64,000 nt of DNA from Pseudomaricurvus alcaniphilus (GCF_011440395.1 NZ_JAAOIX010000003.1:186001-250000); one strand, 5' to 3'; positions 44,534 to 55,771 are shown, numbered from the stretch's first letter. Notes: generated by a model from the letters alone, not told the origin. Made by a program: numbers and translations.

Positions 44534-45655
44534 TTGATACAGTTATTGCGTCTGCTGGCGTTCATCCTGATGGTTAGTGGTTTGCAGGGTTGCAGCTCGC
44601 TGGCTCGCACGCCGGTCACGGCCGCTGATTTTCAGGCGGCGGTGGCGGCAGAAGACTTTCGCACTGCCGCAAGTGTGCTCGAACGGTTGTCGCTGGATCC
44701 GGGTGCTGACGATCTGTCGGCGTTGCGCGAAGAACTGTCACTGGCGGTTGAGCGGCGCAAACTTGAGGTGTTGGCCGAGGCCGAGCAATTGGCGACGCAA
44801 CAACAGTGGCATGAGGCACTGCAAATGCTGCAACAATGGCGGCTCAAGCTGCCAGAGTCGGAACAGCTGGTTAACATGGCGGGGCAAATTGAGGCCTCGC
44901 GCGATGAGTTTATTGACGAGCAGCGCTTGCAACTGATCCACCACCGAGCCGCCCAGCTGCCGGACCAGCTGGCGCTGTTGGAAAAAATCCGGCTGGCGGA
45001 CCCCGGCCGCTTGCTCAGTAGCTGGCAGTTGCACTCCGCCAGGCAACAGGGCTTCAAGCTGGTGGCAGAATTACTGGATTGCGCCGAGCGCAGTATTCGA
45101 ATTGGCGCAATCGAGCGGGCAGAATTTTGCCTTGAGGTGGTGTTGCCGATCGCCAATAGTCGGCAAATCGAACAGATTGCGGCGGCCCAGCGAATTATTG
45201 CCGCCTCTAAACGCCAGGCTGAAAAGCGCCGGCCCGCCCCGGTAGTCAAGGTTGAACCGCGGCCAAGCAAAGTGACGGACCAGGTGCAGTCGAGCGACAG
45301 CGCCGCCGCTATTGCTGCCGCAGATGACCAGCGCCGGCAAATGCTGGCCGATTATGAGGATGCGGTGGCGGCGGGCTGGTGGCTCTCGGCGCGGGAGAAA
45401 CTGGGCGAACTGGAGGCGGCCTGGCCGCAGGATCCACAGGTAAAGCGGCGGCGGGCAGAGTTAAAGCGCCTGATTGCCGAGCAGGTCAGCAGCGAAATTC
45501 AGCGCGGCCAGTACTTGTACAGTCGGGGCGAGATCGAGCAGGCGCTGCAAGTGTGGCGCAAGGCCAAACCGCTGGATCCGAAAAACACCGTGCTGCTGGC
45601 CCATATCGCGCGGGCGAAAAAATTCCTGGCGAAGCTGGATGAGCTGGAAAAATAG
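44534..45655 (+). CDS. Lipoprotein with helical TPR-like repeats
   Basis: A 373-residue predicted lipoprotein. The signal peptide (MIQLLRLLAFILMVSGLQGC) ends in a lipobox LQGC with Cys20. The mature part is almost entirely helical and rich in Ala, Glu, Gln and Leu, with degenerate TPR-like pairs; the last repeat is the clearest (IQRGQYLYSRGEIEQALQVW). No enzymatic motif is seen. It starts with TTG. Its location after the membrane cyclase suggests it could be a scaffold or sensor partner in the periplasm, which is only an inference. Confidence 0.75.
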   Translation: MIQLLRLLAFILMVSGLQGCSSLARTPVTAADFQAAVAAEDFRTAASVLERLSLDPGADDLSALREELSLAVERRKLEVLAEAEQLATQQQWHEALQMLQQWRLKLPESEQLVNMAGQIEASRDEFIDEQRLQLIHHRAAQLPDQLALLEKIRLADPGRLLSSWQLHSARQQGFKLVAELLDCAERSIRIGAIERAEFCLEVVLPIANSRQIEQIAAAQRIIAASKRQAEKRRPAPVVKVEPRPSKVTDQVQSSDSAAAIAAADDQRRQMLADYEDAVAAGWWLSAREKLGELEAAWPQDPQVKRRRAELKRLIAEQVSSEIQRGQYLYSRGEIEQALQVWRKAKPLDPKNTVLLAHIARAKKFLAKLDELEK

Positions 45656-45779
45656 CCGGTTGCTGCAGGGTTGGCTTGAGGACTGCGACTGGCAGCGGCC
45701 CCGGTTGACAGCTGCAGGTGCGGCTGAGGGGCAAATACTCGGGGCAGGGGCGACGCCCGGCCCCGAGCATGGCAGCTTC

Positions 45780-47000
45780 TTAAGCGATCATTTCCTTCGG
45801 CTTGAGTGACTCGTCGGCCAGTCGGGCCGGGTCGACCGCCAGGCCCTCGGCAATGATCTTTTTACTGACCATAAATTCCTGCGGTCGATTGACGCAATCG
45901 GCAGAAATCAATTTGCCCTGCTTCAGGTAGAAGGCGACAAAGCTGCGGCCCTGGTCTTTATCGCCGCGGATGACCACTTCGTCATAGCCCTGGCTGAGCC
46001 CGGCGATCTGCAGTTTCAGGTCGTATTGATCGGACCAGAACCAGGGCAGGGCGTGATAGACCTTGTCCTTGCCGCAGATGCTGGCGGCGGCGGATTTGGC
46101 TTGCTCGCTGGCATTGGGTACCGACTCCAGGCGCAGGCGGATGTCGTAGAAAGCGTTGGGGTGATTGGCGCAATCGCCGGCCGCTACTATATCCGGGTCC
46201 TCGGTGCGGGCGTACTTGTCGACCACGATACCATTGTCCACCTTGAGGCCGGCCGCTTCAGCCAGCTCCACATTGGGGATGATCCCCACCCCGATAATCA
46301 CCAGGTCGGCATCGAAGTGGGAACCGTCGGCACAGACCACGCGGCTGACCCGGTCTTTGCCCTCAAAGCCCGACACGGCGATACCGGTTTTAATGGTCAC
46401 TCCCTCTTCGTCGTGCACGCGGGTGTAGAACTCACTCAGTTCCGGTGCGGTTACACGCGCCAAAACTCGCGGTGCCATTTCCAGGACGGTGACGTGCATA
46501 CCCATTTTTTTCAGTGACGCTGCGGTCTCCAGGCCAATATAGCCACCGCCGACAATAACCGCGCTTTTACCCTTGCTGACATAGGGTTTGATTTTTTCCA
46601 CGTCGTAGAGGTCGCGCAGATAGTGAATGCCTTCCAGTTCGACACCGGGCAGTTCAACGGTGCGCACCCGAGAGCCGGTGCAAAGGGCCAACTTGTCGTA
46701 GTGCAGCTCCTCGCCGTGGCTGAGAGTAACGGTCTTGGCGCCGCGATCAATGCTGCTGACCCGGGTGCCCAGCATAAATTCAACATTGGCTTTTTCGTAC
46801 ATGGACTGGTGGCGAATCAGCAGTTCATCGGCGTTTTTTTCCCCGGAGAGAAAGCCCTTGGACAGCGGCGGGCGGTGGTAGGGCAGGTGCGGCTCGTCGC
46901 CGATTACAATGATTTTTCCCTCCCAGCCTTCCTGTCTCAGCGAGGGGGCGAGTTGGGCGGCGGCATGACTGGCGCCAATAATGATGCAAGTTTTATCCAT
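45780..47000 (-). CDS. FAD-dependent NAD(P)H:ferredoxin/rubredoxin reductase-type oxidoreductase
   Basis: A 406-residue flavoprotein of the putidaredoxin-reductase group. The FAD site is CIIIGASHAAAQLAPSLR at the N-terminus, with the LPYHRPPLSKGFLSGE segment, the NAD(P)H site is AVIVGGGYIGLETAASLKKMG, and the second FAD contact is DPDIVAAGDCANHPN. A C-terminal reductase domain (LPWFWSDQYDLKLQIAG) is complete. Such enzymes pass electrons from NADH to a small ferredoxin or rubredoxin that feeds P450s, hydroxylases or dioxygenases. No ferredoxin or oxygenase gene is adjacent. It is divergent from an AraC regulator that might control it. Confidence 0.88.
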   Translation of the reverse strand: MDKTCIIIGASHAAAQLAPSLRQEGWEGKIIVIGDEPHLPYHRPPLSKGFLSGEKNADELLIRHQSMYEKANVEFMLGTRVSSIDRGAKTVTLSHGEELHYDKLALCTGSRVRTVELPGVELEGIHYLRDLYDVEKIKPYVSKGKSAVIVGGGYIGLETAASLKKMGMHVTVLEMAPRVLARVTAPELSEFYTRVHDEEGVTIKTGIAVSGFEGKDRVSRVVCADGSHFDADLVIIGVGIIPNVELAEAAGLKVDNGIVVDKYARTEDPDIVAAGDCANHPNAFYDIRLRLESVPNASEQAKSAAASICGKDKVYHALPWFWSDQYDLKLQIAGLSQGYDEVVIRGDKDQGRSFVAFYLKQGKLISADCVNRPQEFMVSKKIIAEGLAVDPARLADESLKPKEMIA

Positions 47001-47243
47001 GTGTAGTATCTCTTGTCAATTGGTCTGTTATTGGATTTACGCTTGTGCCGGCGTCTGTATTTCCCTGCCCAGGCGACGGCCAGTGCACGGCTATGTCTCC
47101 GCAGCGGTTAGCTGTGGGGGGGCGGGGTAAAGAGTAACCGTAAACAGTCCAGCTGTAGATAGCATTTTCGTCCATAAGGTTAGCATTAGCGGCCAAAAAA
47201 ACCTATCATAATCGGCCAGTCTCGGAGCGATGAGGGGAATTCT

Positions 47244-48305
47244 ATGGCCACTACTGATCTGAAGGGGCTCAAGCAGGTGCCGGCCTCCATGTCCGGCTCC
47301 CAGGCGGGAGAGCTTGTGGAAGTCCTGCGGGAGGAGTTTCCGCATATCGATGGCGAGGCGTTGGGCGCGCGCAGCGGGGTAGGCCGGCACTGGCGCCTGC
47401 AGGCAGCCCAGTTGGGGCAGGCAGATTTTTTCCGCCTGTTGCAGGCCCTGCACGACAGCGAGGCCCCCAATATCGCCCTGCGGGTGGCCAATCATATCCG
47501 CCTGGAGAGCCTCGGCGTCATGGGTTACGCGGTTCTCGCCTGCGCGACCCTGGAGCAGGGGCTGCACTTGTGCAGCCAGTTTATCGAACACAGTTACCCG
47601 TTTATCCGCATCACCCTGGAGGCCACGCCGGACTACGCAGTGCTCAGTTGTTCGCTACTGCCCGGCGGGCTCAGCCACGGCCAGCTGCTGCAGGAGCTGT
47701 GGCTGGTGTCGGTGTGGAATTACATTCGCGAGTTGCTGCCGGATGGCGTCGCGGCCTGTGCCAGTTTTGCCCAGCTGAATTACCCGGCGCCGTCCTATCA
47801 CTGGCAGTACCAGCAGTTGCTGGGTTGCCGGGTGGAATTCCAGCGCGACCAGACCGTATTGGCGATTCCGCGCCAATGGCTGTATATCCCGGTGCAAAGG
47901 GGCAGCCGCCAGGCGCAGTCCCTGTATGAGCACCAGGTGCTGCGGATTCTGCGGGAACAGGGTTACCAGGGGGATATCGTCAATCGGGTGAAACGCTTGT
48001 TGCTGGAGCGTCCAGCGGATTGTGATTATAGCCTGGAGCAAACGGCGCCGCTGTTATCCCTGTCGAGCCGCACCCTGCGCCGCTACCTGGCGGAGGCCGG
48101 CACCACCTTTCGGCAGGTGTGTTTGGAAGTGCGCATGAGTCTCGCCCGGGACTATTTGCTCTACAGTCGCCTGACCGCACAGGAAATTGCCTTTCAGTTG
48201 GGGTATTCTCAGCCCAATAATTTTTACCGCGCGTTCAAACAGGTTCACGGGGAACCTCCAGAACGTTTCCGGCAAACCAATTTACCGGTCGCAAGGATGT
48301 CCTGA
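47244..48305 (+). CDS. AraC-family transcriptional regulator
   Basis: A 353-residue regulator of the OruR/ArgR-like group with an N-terminal Arabinose_bd-type domain (about residues 20-200) and a C-terminal double helix-turn-helix (about 255-345): LSLSSRTLRRYLAEAGTTFRQVCLEVR and LTAQEIAFQLGYSQPNNFYRAFKQVHGEPPERFR. It overlaps the next gene by one base (TGATG), so it is translationally coupled to the omega-amidase. It diverges from the flavoprotein gene with 243 bases between starts, so either or both could be its targets. The inducer is unknown. Confidence 0.9.
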   Translation: MATTDLKGLKQVPASMSGSQAGELVEVLREEFPHIDGEALGARSGVGRHWRLQAAQLGQADFFRLLQALHDSEAPNIALRVANHIRLESLGVMGYAVLACATLEQGLHLCSQFIEHSYPFIRITLEATPDYAVLSCSLLPGGLSHGQLLQELWLVSVWNYIRELLPDGVAACASFAQLNYPAPSYHWQYQQLLGCRVEFQRDQTVLAIPRQWLYIPVQRGSRQAQSLYEHQVLRILREQGYQGDIVNRVKRLLLERPADCDYSLEQTAPLLSLSSRTLRRYLAEAGTTFRQVCLEVRMSLARDYLLYSRLTAQEIAFQLGYSQPNNFYRAFKQVHGEPPERFRQTNLPVARMS

Positions 48306-49084
48306 TGCCAGCACAGAATCTCACCTGCACCATTATCCAGCAGAGCCTGGTCTGGCAGCAGCCCGCCGCCAACCGGGATCAATTTGCCCGGCTGATTGCC
48401 GAACAGGCCGTCGGCAGTGACCTGGTGGTGCTGCCGGAAATGTTTACCGCTGGCTTCAGCATGGATGTGCGCACCGTGGCCGAGCCGGAAACAGGAGCAA
48501 CCCTGGAGTGGATGGCGCAGATCGCCCGCCAGTCCGGAGCGGTCATCACCGGCAGTTATGCGGTGCTGGTGGCGGGAGTGCCGGTCAATCGACTGGTGTG
48601 GATGCGCCCCGACGGCAGTTATGCCACCTACGCCAAACGCCACCTGTTTCGCATGGCGGGAGAGCTCGAGCGCTACCGGGCCGGCAAGGACAAGCTGCTG
48701 GTGGAGTTGAAGGGCTGGCGCGTGTGCCCGATGATTTGCTATGACTTGCGCTTTCCGGTGTGGTGCCGCAACCAGGGCGACTACGACCTGCTGATTTTTG
48801 TCGCCAACTGGCCCGCCGCCCGCGCCGATCACTGGTCAGCGTTGCTCAAGGCCCGGGCCATTGAGAACCTCGCCTGCGTGGTTGGGGTCAACCGGGTGGG
48901 GGTGGACGGCAAAGGCTACGATTACAGCGGCGACAGTATCATCCTCGATGCCCGGGGCAGGCCACTGGCAGAGCCGGGCTCGACCGCCGGTGTCTTTACC
49001 GCCACTCTCGATGGCGCCGAGCTGGACGACTATCGGCGGGCATTTCCCGCCCACCTCGACGCCGATCGTTTTACCATCGAGTAG
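48305..49084 (+). CDS. Omega-amidase YafV-type nitrilase superfamily hydrolase
   Basis: A 259-residue carbon-nitrogen hydrolase with the catalytic triad Glu45 (VVLPEMFTAGFSM), Lys111 (YAKRHLFRM) and Cys145 (CPMICYDLRFPVW). The context and length match E. coli YafV and mammalian Nit2, which hydrolyse 2-oxoglutaramate and 2-oxosuccinamate to the 2-oxoacid and ammonium. A class V aminotransferase follows 87 bases later; a transaminase plus omega-amidase pair is the known glutamine transaminase-omega-amidase route. That the two genes act together is an inference. Confidence 0.88.
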   Translation: MPAQNLTCTIIQQSLVWQQPAANRDQFARLIAEQAVGSDLVVLPEMFTAGFSMDVRTVAEPETGATLEWMAQIARQSGAVITGSYAVLVAGVPVNRLVWMRPDGSYATYAKRHLFRMAGELERYRAGKDKLLVELKGWRVCPMICYDLRFPVWCRNQGDYDLLIFVANWPAARADHWSALLKARAIENLACVVGVNRVGVDGKGYDYSGDSIILDARGRPLAEPGSTAGVFTATLDGAELDDYRRAFPAHLDADRFTIE

Positions 49085-49171
49085 TGCCCTGTAGAGGACG
49101 CTACATTGGATTAACCCCGGTCGCGCAAGCAGTGGGCGGCCAAACATAAAGAGAGAAGAGAAGAAAAGCTT

Positions 49172-50302
49172 ATGCCTGGATTGTTAGCAGATGTCGACCC
49201 CGAAGGACTGCTGGAGTACTCGGTAGTATTCACCGACCGGTCCCTGAATCACATGTCCGCCAGTTTCCAGCAGGTTATGGTGGATATATCCAGTACCCTG
49301 AAACAGGTATACAACGCCCAGGCTGTGGCGGTGGTGCCCGGTGGCGGTACCTTCGCCATGGAGGCGGTGGCGCGCCAGTTCGCCAGCGCGCAGAAGTGCC
49401 TGGTGATTCGCAACGGCTGGTTCAGTTATCGCTGGAGCCAGATTCTGGAGATGGGCCAGATCGCCCGCGATATTACCGTCTTGGCGGCGCGACCGGTGGA
49501 AGAAGGGCCAGAGGCGGCCTTTGCCCCGGCCCCGATCGAGGAGGTGGTGGCCGCCATCGCCCGGGAAAAGCCGGCGGTGGTGTTCGCACCCCACGTGGAA
49601 ACCGCCTCCGGCATGATGCTACCGGACGACTATATTCGGCAGGTGGCGCAAGCGGTGCACCAGGTGGGTGGATTGTTGGTGCTGGATTGTATTGCCTCGG
49701 GTACCCTCTGGGTCGATATGCAGGATTGTGGCGTGGACGTGTTGATCAGTGCGCCGCAGAAGGGCTGGAGCGCTTCCCCCTGCGCCGGCCTGGTAATGCT
49801 GGGTGAAAACGCCCGGCAGCGACTGGAGACCACCACCAGCTCCAGCTTCGCCTGCGACCTGAAAAAGTGGTTGCAGATTATGGCGGCCTACGAAAACGGC
49901 GGTCATGCGTATCACGCCACCATGCCCACCGACGGGCTGGTGAAGTTTCACGCTTCCATGCAGGAAATGCAGCAGCTCGGCTTTGACCGGCTGCGGCAGC
50001 AGCAAATCGAATTGGGCGCAAAAGTCCGGGCGCTGCTGGCATCACAGGGATTTAAAAGTGTGGCGGCGGAGGGTTTTACTGCGCCCGGCGTGGTGGTCTG
50101 CTACACCCGGGATGCGCAGCTGCATTCGGGCCTCAAATTCAAGCAGCTGGGTTTGCAAACTGCGGCTGGTGTGCCGTTGCAGTGCAACGAGCCGGAGGAC
50201 TACCAGACCTTTCGCATCGGCCTGTTCGGTCTCGACAAGCTGGCCAATATCGACCGCACAGTGGCGACTCTGGAGCAGGCGCTGCTGAAGTTGGGTGAGT
50301 GA
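49172..50302 (+). CDS. Class V PLP-dependent aminotransferase
   Basis: A 376-residue fold-type I enzyme of the serine-pyruvate/alanine-glyoxylate aminotransferase group. The PLP aspartate is Asp172 (GGLLVLDCIASGTLWVD) and the Schiff-base lysine is Lys197 (VLISAPQKGWSASPCAG); the glycine-rich phosphate loop is VVPGGGTFAMEA. Its amino donor cannot be read from the sequence. The gene follows the omega-amidase and AraC genes and is ended by a terminator before queA. Confidence 0.88.
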   Translation: MPGLLADVDPEGLLEYSVVFTDRSLNHMSASFQQVMVDISSTLKQVYNAQAVAVVPGGGTFAMEAVARQFASAQKCLVIRNGWFSYRWSQILEMGQIARDITVLAARPVEEGPEAAFAPAPIEEVVAAIAREKPAVVFAPHVETASGMMLPDDYIRQVAQAVHQVGGLLVLDCIASGTLWVDMQDCGVDVLISAPQKGWSASPCAGLVMLGENARQRLETTTSSSFACDLKKWLQIMAAYENGGHAYHATMPTDGLVKFHASMQEMQQLGFDRLRQQQIELGAKVRALLASQGFKSVAAEGFTAPGVVVCYTRDAQLHSGLKFKQLGLQTAAGVPLQCNEPEDYQTFRIGLFGLDKLANIDRTVATLEQALLKLGE

Positions 50303-50318
50303 CTGGCGGCAAAAACTC

Positions 50319-50347
50319 AACCCCCGCGTGGCAACGGGCGGGGTTTT
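50319..50347 (+). terminator. Intrinsic terminator between the aminotransferase gene and queA
   Basis: AACCCCCGC (50319-50327) pairs with GGCGGGGTT (50337-50345) around a nine-base loop, followed by a short T-run. It separates the AraC/amidase/aminotransferase unit from the queA unit. Confidence 0.65.
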
Positions 50348-50349
50348 GC

Positions 50350-50355
50350 TATACT
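50350..50355 (+). promoter_or_regulatory. Probable queA promoter -10 box (TATACT)
   Basis: TATACT lies 41 bases before the queA ATG, just after the terminator stem. A weak -35 (TGGCAA, 50329-50334) has a 15-base spacer. The transcript would start near 50362. Confidence 0.4.
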
Positions 50356-50396
50356 CTTGCGCCCCTTAAACACAGCCGGTAAAACAGACTTTTTCA

Positions 50397-52578
<2,182 letters not shown>

Positions 52579-52707
52579 CAATCATGAGTATAATGCCGGG
52601 CTTTGTTCGCTGCGGCGCACGTTCTGACTGAGTCCCGGGCGCTCTGTGCCCTGGCAGTTGCGAGAATAAACGTTTTGGGCCGGGAATGGCCCTGTTTGGA
52701 AGTTTCT

Positions 52708-54582
52708 ATGTTGAATCGTTATCCCCTCTGGAAAAACCTGCTGGTTTTATTTGTTGCGGCGCTGGGCATGATCTATGCGGCCCCTAATCTGTACGCCCCG
52801 GACCCGGCGGTGCAGATCTCCGGTCAATCCGGCGCCACCGTTATCGACGAGCGGGTGCTCGGCGCTGTCACCCGGTCCCTGGATGAGGCGGGTATTGAGT
52901 ATTTTGGTGCCGAGTCCGACGGCAACAATGCGCTGCTCAGGCTTACCAGTGCCGAACATCAGTTGGCCGCCAAGGAGGCAATCCAAAAAAGCCTGGGTGA
53001 TGATTTTGTGGTGGCGCTGAATCTGGCGCCCACTACTCCCCAGTGGCTGCGCAACTTCGGGGCCGAACCCATGAAGCTGGGCCTGGACCTCGCCGGCGGT
53101 GTGCATTTTCTGCTGGAGGTCGACACCGTGTCGGCAGTGGCCAAGCGGCTGGAGTCGGATGTGGTTGAAATTAAAACCGCGCTGCGCAAAGCCAAAATCC
53201 GCTATCAATCGGTGATCCAGGACGACAACAACGTCGTGACCCTGACCTTCCGCTCGGCCGAGGAGCGGGATGAGGCCAGTTCCGAGTTGCGCTCGGACTT
53301 TTCCAGCCTGCGGCGCGAGGCCATCGACCGGGACGGCAGCTATATCCTGGAGCTGCGCATGAGCGAGCAGGCCATCGCCGAAATTGAAGATTACGCGGTC
53401 AGCCAAAACCTCACCACGCTGCGCAACCGGGTCAATGAGCTCGGTGTCTCTGAGCCCATTGTCCAGCGCCAGGGGCGCAACCGGGTGGTGGTGGAGCTCC
53501 CCGGTGTGCAGGATACCGCCGAGGCCAAGCGGATCATTGGTAAAACCGCCAACCTGGAATTTCGCCTGGAAGCCAGGCCCTCAGAGCTGGTTACCCGGAA
53601 AGAGGCGTTCAGCTTTCGCAGTGAATTGGACCAGCAGCGTTTCGGCGACGCCTGGCTGGAAAAACAGCTGATCATATCCGGCGATCATGTGGCTAACGCC
53701 CAGTCCAGTTTCGACAGCGAAACCAGCCAGCCCCAGGTCAATATCACCCTCGACAGCAGCGGCGGCACCAAGATGCACCGCGCCACTCGCAATAATGTTG
53801 GCCGCCGAATGGGGGTGTTGTTTATTGAATACAAAACCCGCACTGACTACGTGGTCAACGAGGCGGGTGAGCAGGTGCCAGTGACAAGCCAGGTGGTGGA
53901 GCGGCGCATCATCAGCCTGGCAACCATCCAGAGTGCACTCGGCGTGCAGTTCCGTATTACCGGGCTGGATAATGTCGCCGAAGCCTCGGAGCTGGCGCTG
54001 TTGTTGCGCGCCGGTGCGCTGGCGGCACCCATGTATTTCGTCGAAGAGCGCACCATTGGTCCCTCACTAGGGGCTGAAAATATCGCCTTGGGCGTGAAGT
54101 CGGTACAAATCGGCCTCGGCCTGGTGTTGGTGTTTATGCTGGTGTTCTACAAGGTGTTTGGCCTGGCCGCCAACATCGCCCTGGCGATGAATATGGTTAT
54201 CATGCTCGCCTGCATGTCGATCCTGGGGGCTACCCTGACCCTGCCAGGCATCGCCGGTATTGTTCTGACGGTGGGTATGGCAGTGGACGCCAACGTGCTG
54301 ATTTACTCCCGTATCAAGGAGGAGTTGGCCAATGGCGCCTCGCCCCAGGCGGCGATTCACTCCGGTTTTGAGCGGGCTTTTACCACTATTCTGGACGCCA
54401 ACCTGACCACCCTGATTGTGGCGGTTATCCTCTACGCCATCGGCTCCGGGCCGGTGCAAGGTTTCGCGGTAACCCTGTCGATCGGTATCCTCACTTCGAT
54501 GTTTACCGCAATTATTGGCGCGCGGGCGGTGGTGAACCTGATTTACGGCGGTCGTCGCAACCTGGAAAAAATCTGGATTTAA
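52708..54582 (+). CDS. secD: Protein translocase subunit SecD
   Basis: A 624-residue inner-membrane RND-type subunit of the SecDF complex, which uses the proton gradient to pull translocated proteins into the periplasm. It has an N-terminal helix (YPLWKNLLVLFVAALGMIYA), the large periplasmic P1 domain including GLDLAGGVHFLLEVD, and five C-terminal helices with the conserved VGMAVDANVLIYSRIKEEL and GSGPVQGFAVTLSIGILTSMF. ATG at 52708 is used (GGAAG before it); the frame is open from 52603. yajC, normally between tgt and secD, is absent: only 129 bases separate them. secF follows. Confidence 0.97.
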   Translation: MLNRYPLWKNLLVLFVAALGMIYAAPNLYAPDPAVQISGQSGATVIDERVLGAVTRSLDEAGIEYFGAESDGNNALLRLTSAEHQLAAKEAIQKSLGDDFVVALNLAPTTPQWLRNFGAEPMKLGLDLAGGVHFLLEVDTVSAVAKRLESDVVEIKTALRKAKIRYQSVIQDDNNVVTLTFRSAEERDEASSELRSDFSSLRREAIDRDGSYILELRMSEQAIAEIEDYAVSQNLTTLRNRVNELGVSEPIVQRQGRNRVVVELPGVQDTAEAKRIIGKTANLEFRLEARPSELVTRKEAFSFRSELDQQRFGDAWLEKQLIISGDHVANAQSSFDSETSQPQVNITLDSSGGTKMHRATRNNVGRRMGVLFIEYKTRTDYVVNEAGEQVPVTSQVVERRIISLATIQSALGVQFRITGLDNVAEASELALLLRAGALAAPMYFVEERTIGPSLGAENIALGVKSVQIGLGLVLVFMLVFYKVFGLAANIALAMNMVIMLACMSILGATLTLPGIAGIVLTVGMAVDANVLIYSRIKEELANGASPQAAIHSGFERAFTTILDANLTTLIVAVILYAIGSGPVQGFAVTLSIGILTSMFTAIIGARAVVNLIYGGRRNLEKIWI

Positions 54583-54688
54583 GCGGCGGGCTCACGCAGC
54601 TCCGCTGAGCGGGGCTGTGTGGTCAAGATACCGCGGAGGCTGGCAGCGCAGACGCAGCCATCGGCACAACGAAAACGGATCAAAACAC

Positions 54689-55612
54689 ATGTCAGAGAAC
54701 GAAAAAGTCATTAATTTTATGCGCGTGCGCCACCTGGCGGGCGTCTTTTCCCTGCTGTTAATCCTTGGGTCCATCGTGTCCCTGGCGGTCAACGGCCTGC
54801 AGTTCGGCCTGGATTTTACCGGCGGCACCCAGATCGAAGTGGGTTATGAAAAGCCGGCAGACCTCAACCAGGTTCGCTCCCAGTTAACGAGTGCCGGTTA
54901 TGAAGGTGCGGTGGTGGTCTACTTTGGCGCCGAAACCGACGTGCTGATTCGCTTGCAGCGCGGCTTTGACCCGGGCCTGGGGGAAGAGATTCTCGCCGCA
55001 CTGAATCGCGATGCGGCGCAACCGGTACAGTTGCGGCGCATTGAGTTTGTCGGCCCGCAGGTGGGTGAAGAGCTGCGTGACGACGGCGGTCTCGGTATGC
55101 TGTTTGCCCTGCTGGTGGTCATGCTCTACGTGGCCATGCGCTTTCAATACAAATTCTCGGTGGGCGCGGTGGTCGCCTTGATCCACGATGTGATTTTGGT
55201 GCTTGGCCTGTTTTCGGTGCTGCGCCTGGATTTCGATTTGACGGTGCTGGCCGCGGTGCTGGCGGTGATCGGTTACTCCCTCAACGATACCATCGTGGTG
55301 GCCGACCGTATTCGGGAAAACTTCCGCAAGCTGCGCACAGAGACGCCGCTGGAAGTGGTCAATATTTCCCTCACCCAAACCCTCGGCCGCACCTTGATCA
55401 CCGGTTTGACCACCATGCTGGTGCTGTTTGCCCTGTATTACTTCGGTGGAGAAACCATCCACGGCTTCTCCATCGCGCTGTTGTTTGGCGTTTTAATTGG
55501 TACCTACTCGTCCATCTATGTATCCAGCTACGTACTGCTGCTGCTCGATATCAGCAAGGAAGACCTGATGCTGCCGGTGAAAGAGGGGCAGGAACTGGAC
55601 GATACCCCCTGA
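54689..55612 (+). CDS. secF: Protein translocase subunit SecF
   Basis: A 307-residue partner of SecD with six membrane helices. The periplasmic signature FGLDFTGGTQIEVGYEKP and the second-half motifs GYSLNDTIVVADRIRENFRKL and TLGRTLITGLTTMLVLFALYYFGG are intact. The start is ATG at 54689; the frame is open upstream from 54617. A 106-base gap from secD contains a GC-rich dyad (AGCTCCGCTGAGCGGGGCT). The gene ends in 445 bases of non-coding DNA that hold the sigma-54 RNA candidate. Confidence 0.96.
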   Translation: MSENEKVINFMRVRHLAGVFSLLLILGSIVSLAVNGLQFGLDFTGGTQIEVGYEKPADLNQVRSQLTSAGYEGAVVVYFGAETDVLIRLQRGFDPGLGEEILAALNRDAAQPVQLRRIEFVGPQVGEELRDDGGLGMLFALLVVMLYVAMRFQYKFSVGAVVALIHDVILVLGLFSVLRLDFDLTVLAAVLAVIGYSLNDTIVVADRIRENFRKLRTETPLEVVNISLTQTLGRTLITGLTTMLVLFALYYFGGETIHGFSIALLFGVLIGTYSSIYVSSYVLLLLDISKEDLMLPVKEGQELDDTP

Positions 55613-55659
55613 GGCAAAGGGGTTTTATGCGCCAGGCATGGATGTCGGCGCTGCTGTGT

Positions 55660-55711
55660 GCTGGTGCAAAACAGGCGGGTTTTAGGCTGCTTGCTACGGG
55701 CTGGTGCAAAA
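55660..55711 (+). promoter_or_regulatory. Two direct repeats GCTGGTGCAAAA, possible activator sites
   Basis: Identical 12-base repeats at 55660-55671 and 55700-55711 are 40 bases apart and 61-112 bases upstream of the predicted sigma-54 start. The TGGTGCA core is the right half of the NtrC consensus TGCACCA-N3-TGGTGCA, but the left half is not present, so another enhancer-binding protein is possible. Confidence 0.45.
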
Positions 55712-55745
55712 ATACCGTTTAAGGCCCTGAATTCGAGGTTTTTTC

Positions 55746-55761
55746 TGGCACGCTGATTGCT
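55746..55761 (+). promoter_or_regulatory. Sigma-54 promoter with exact consensus
   Basis: TGGCACGCTGATTGCT matches the sigma-54 consensus TGGCACG-N4-TTGCW at every defined position, with GG and GC ten bases apart. The transcript should start near 55772, in a region with no convincing gene before the convergent suhB. Confidence 0.85.
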
Positions 55762-55771
55762 GCATACAATG

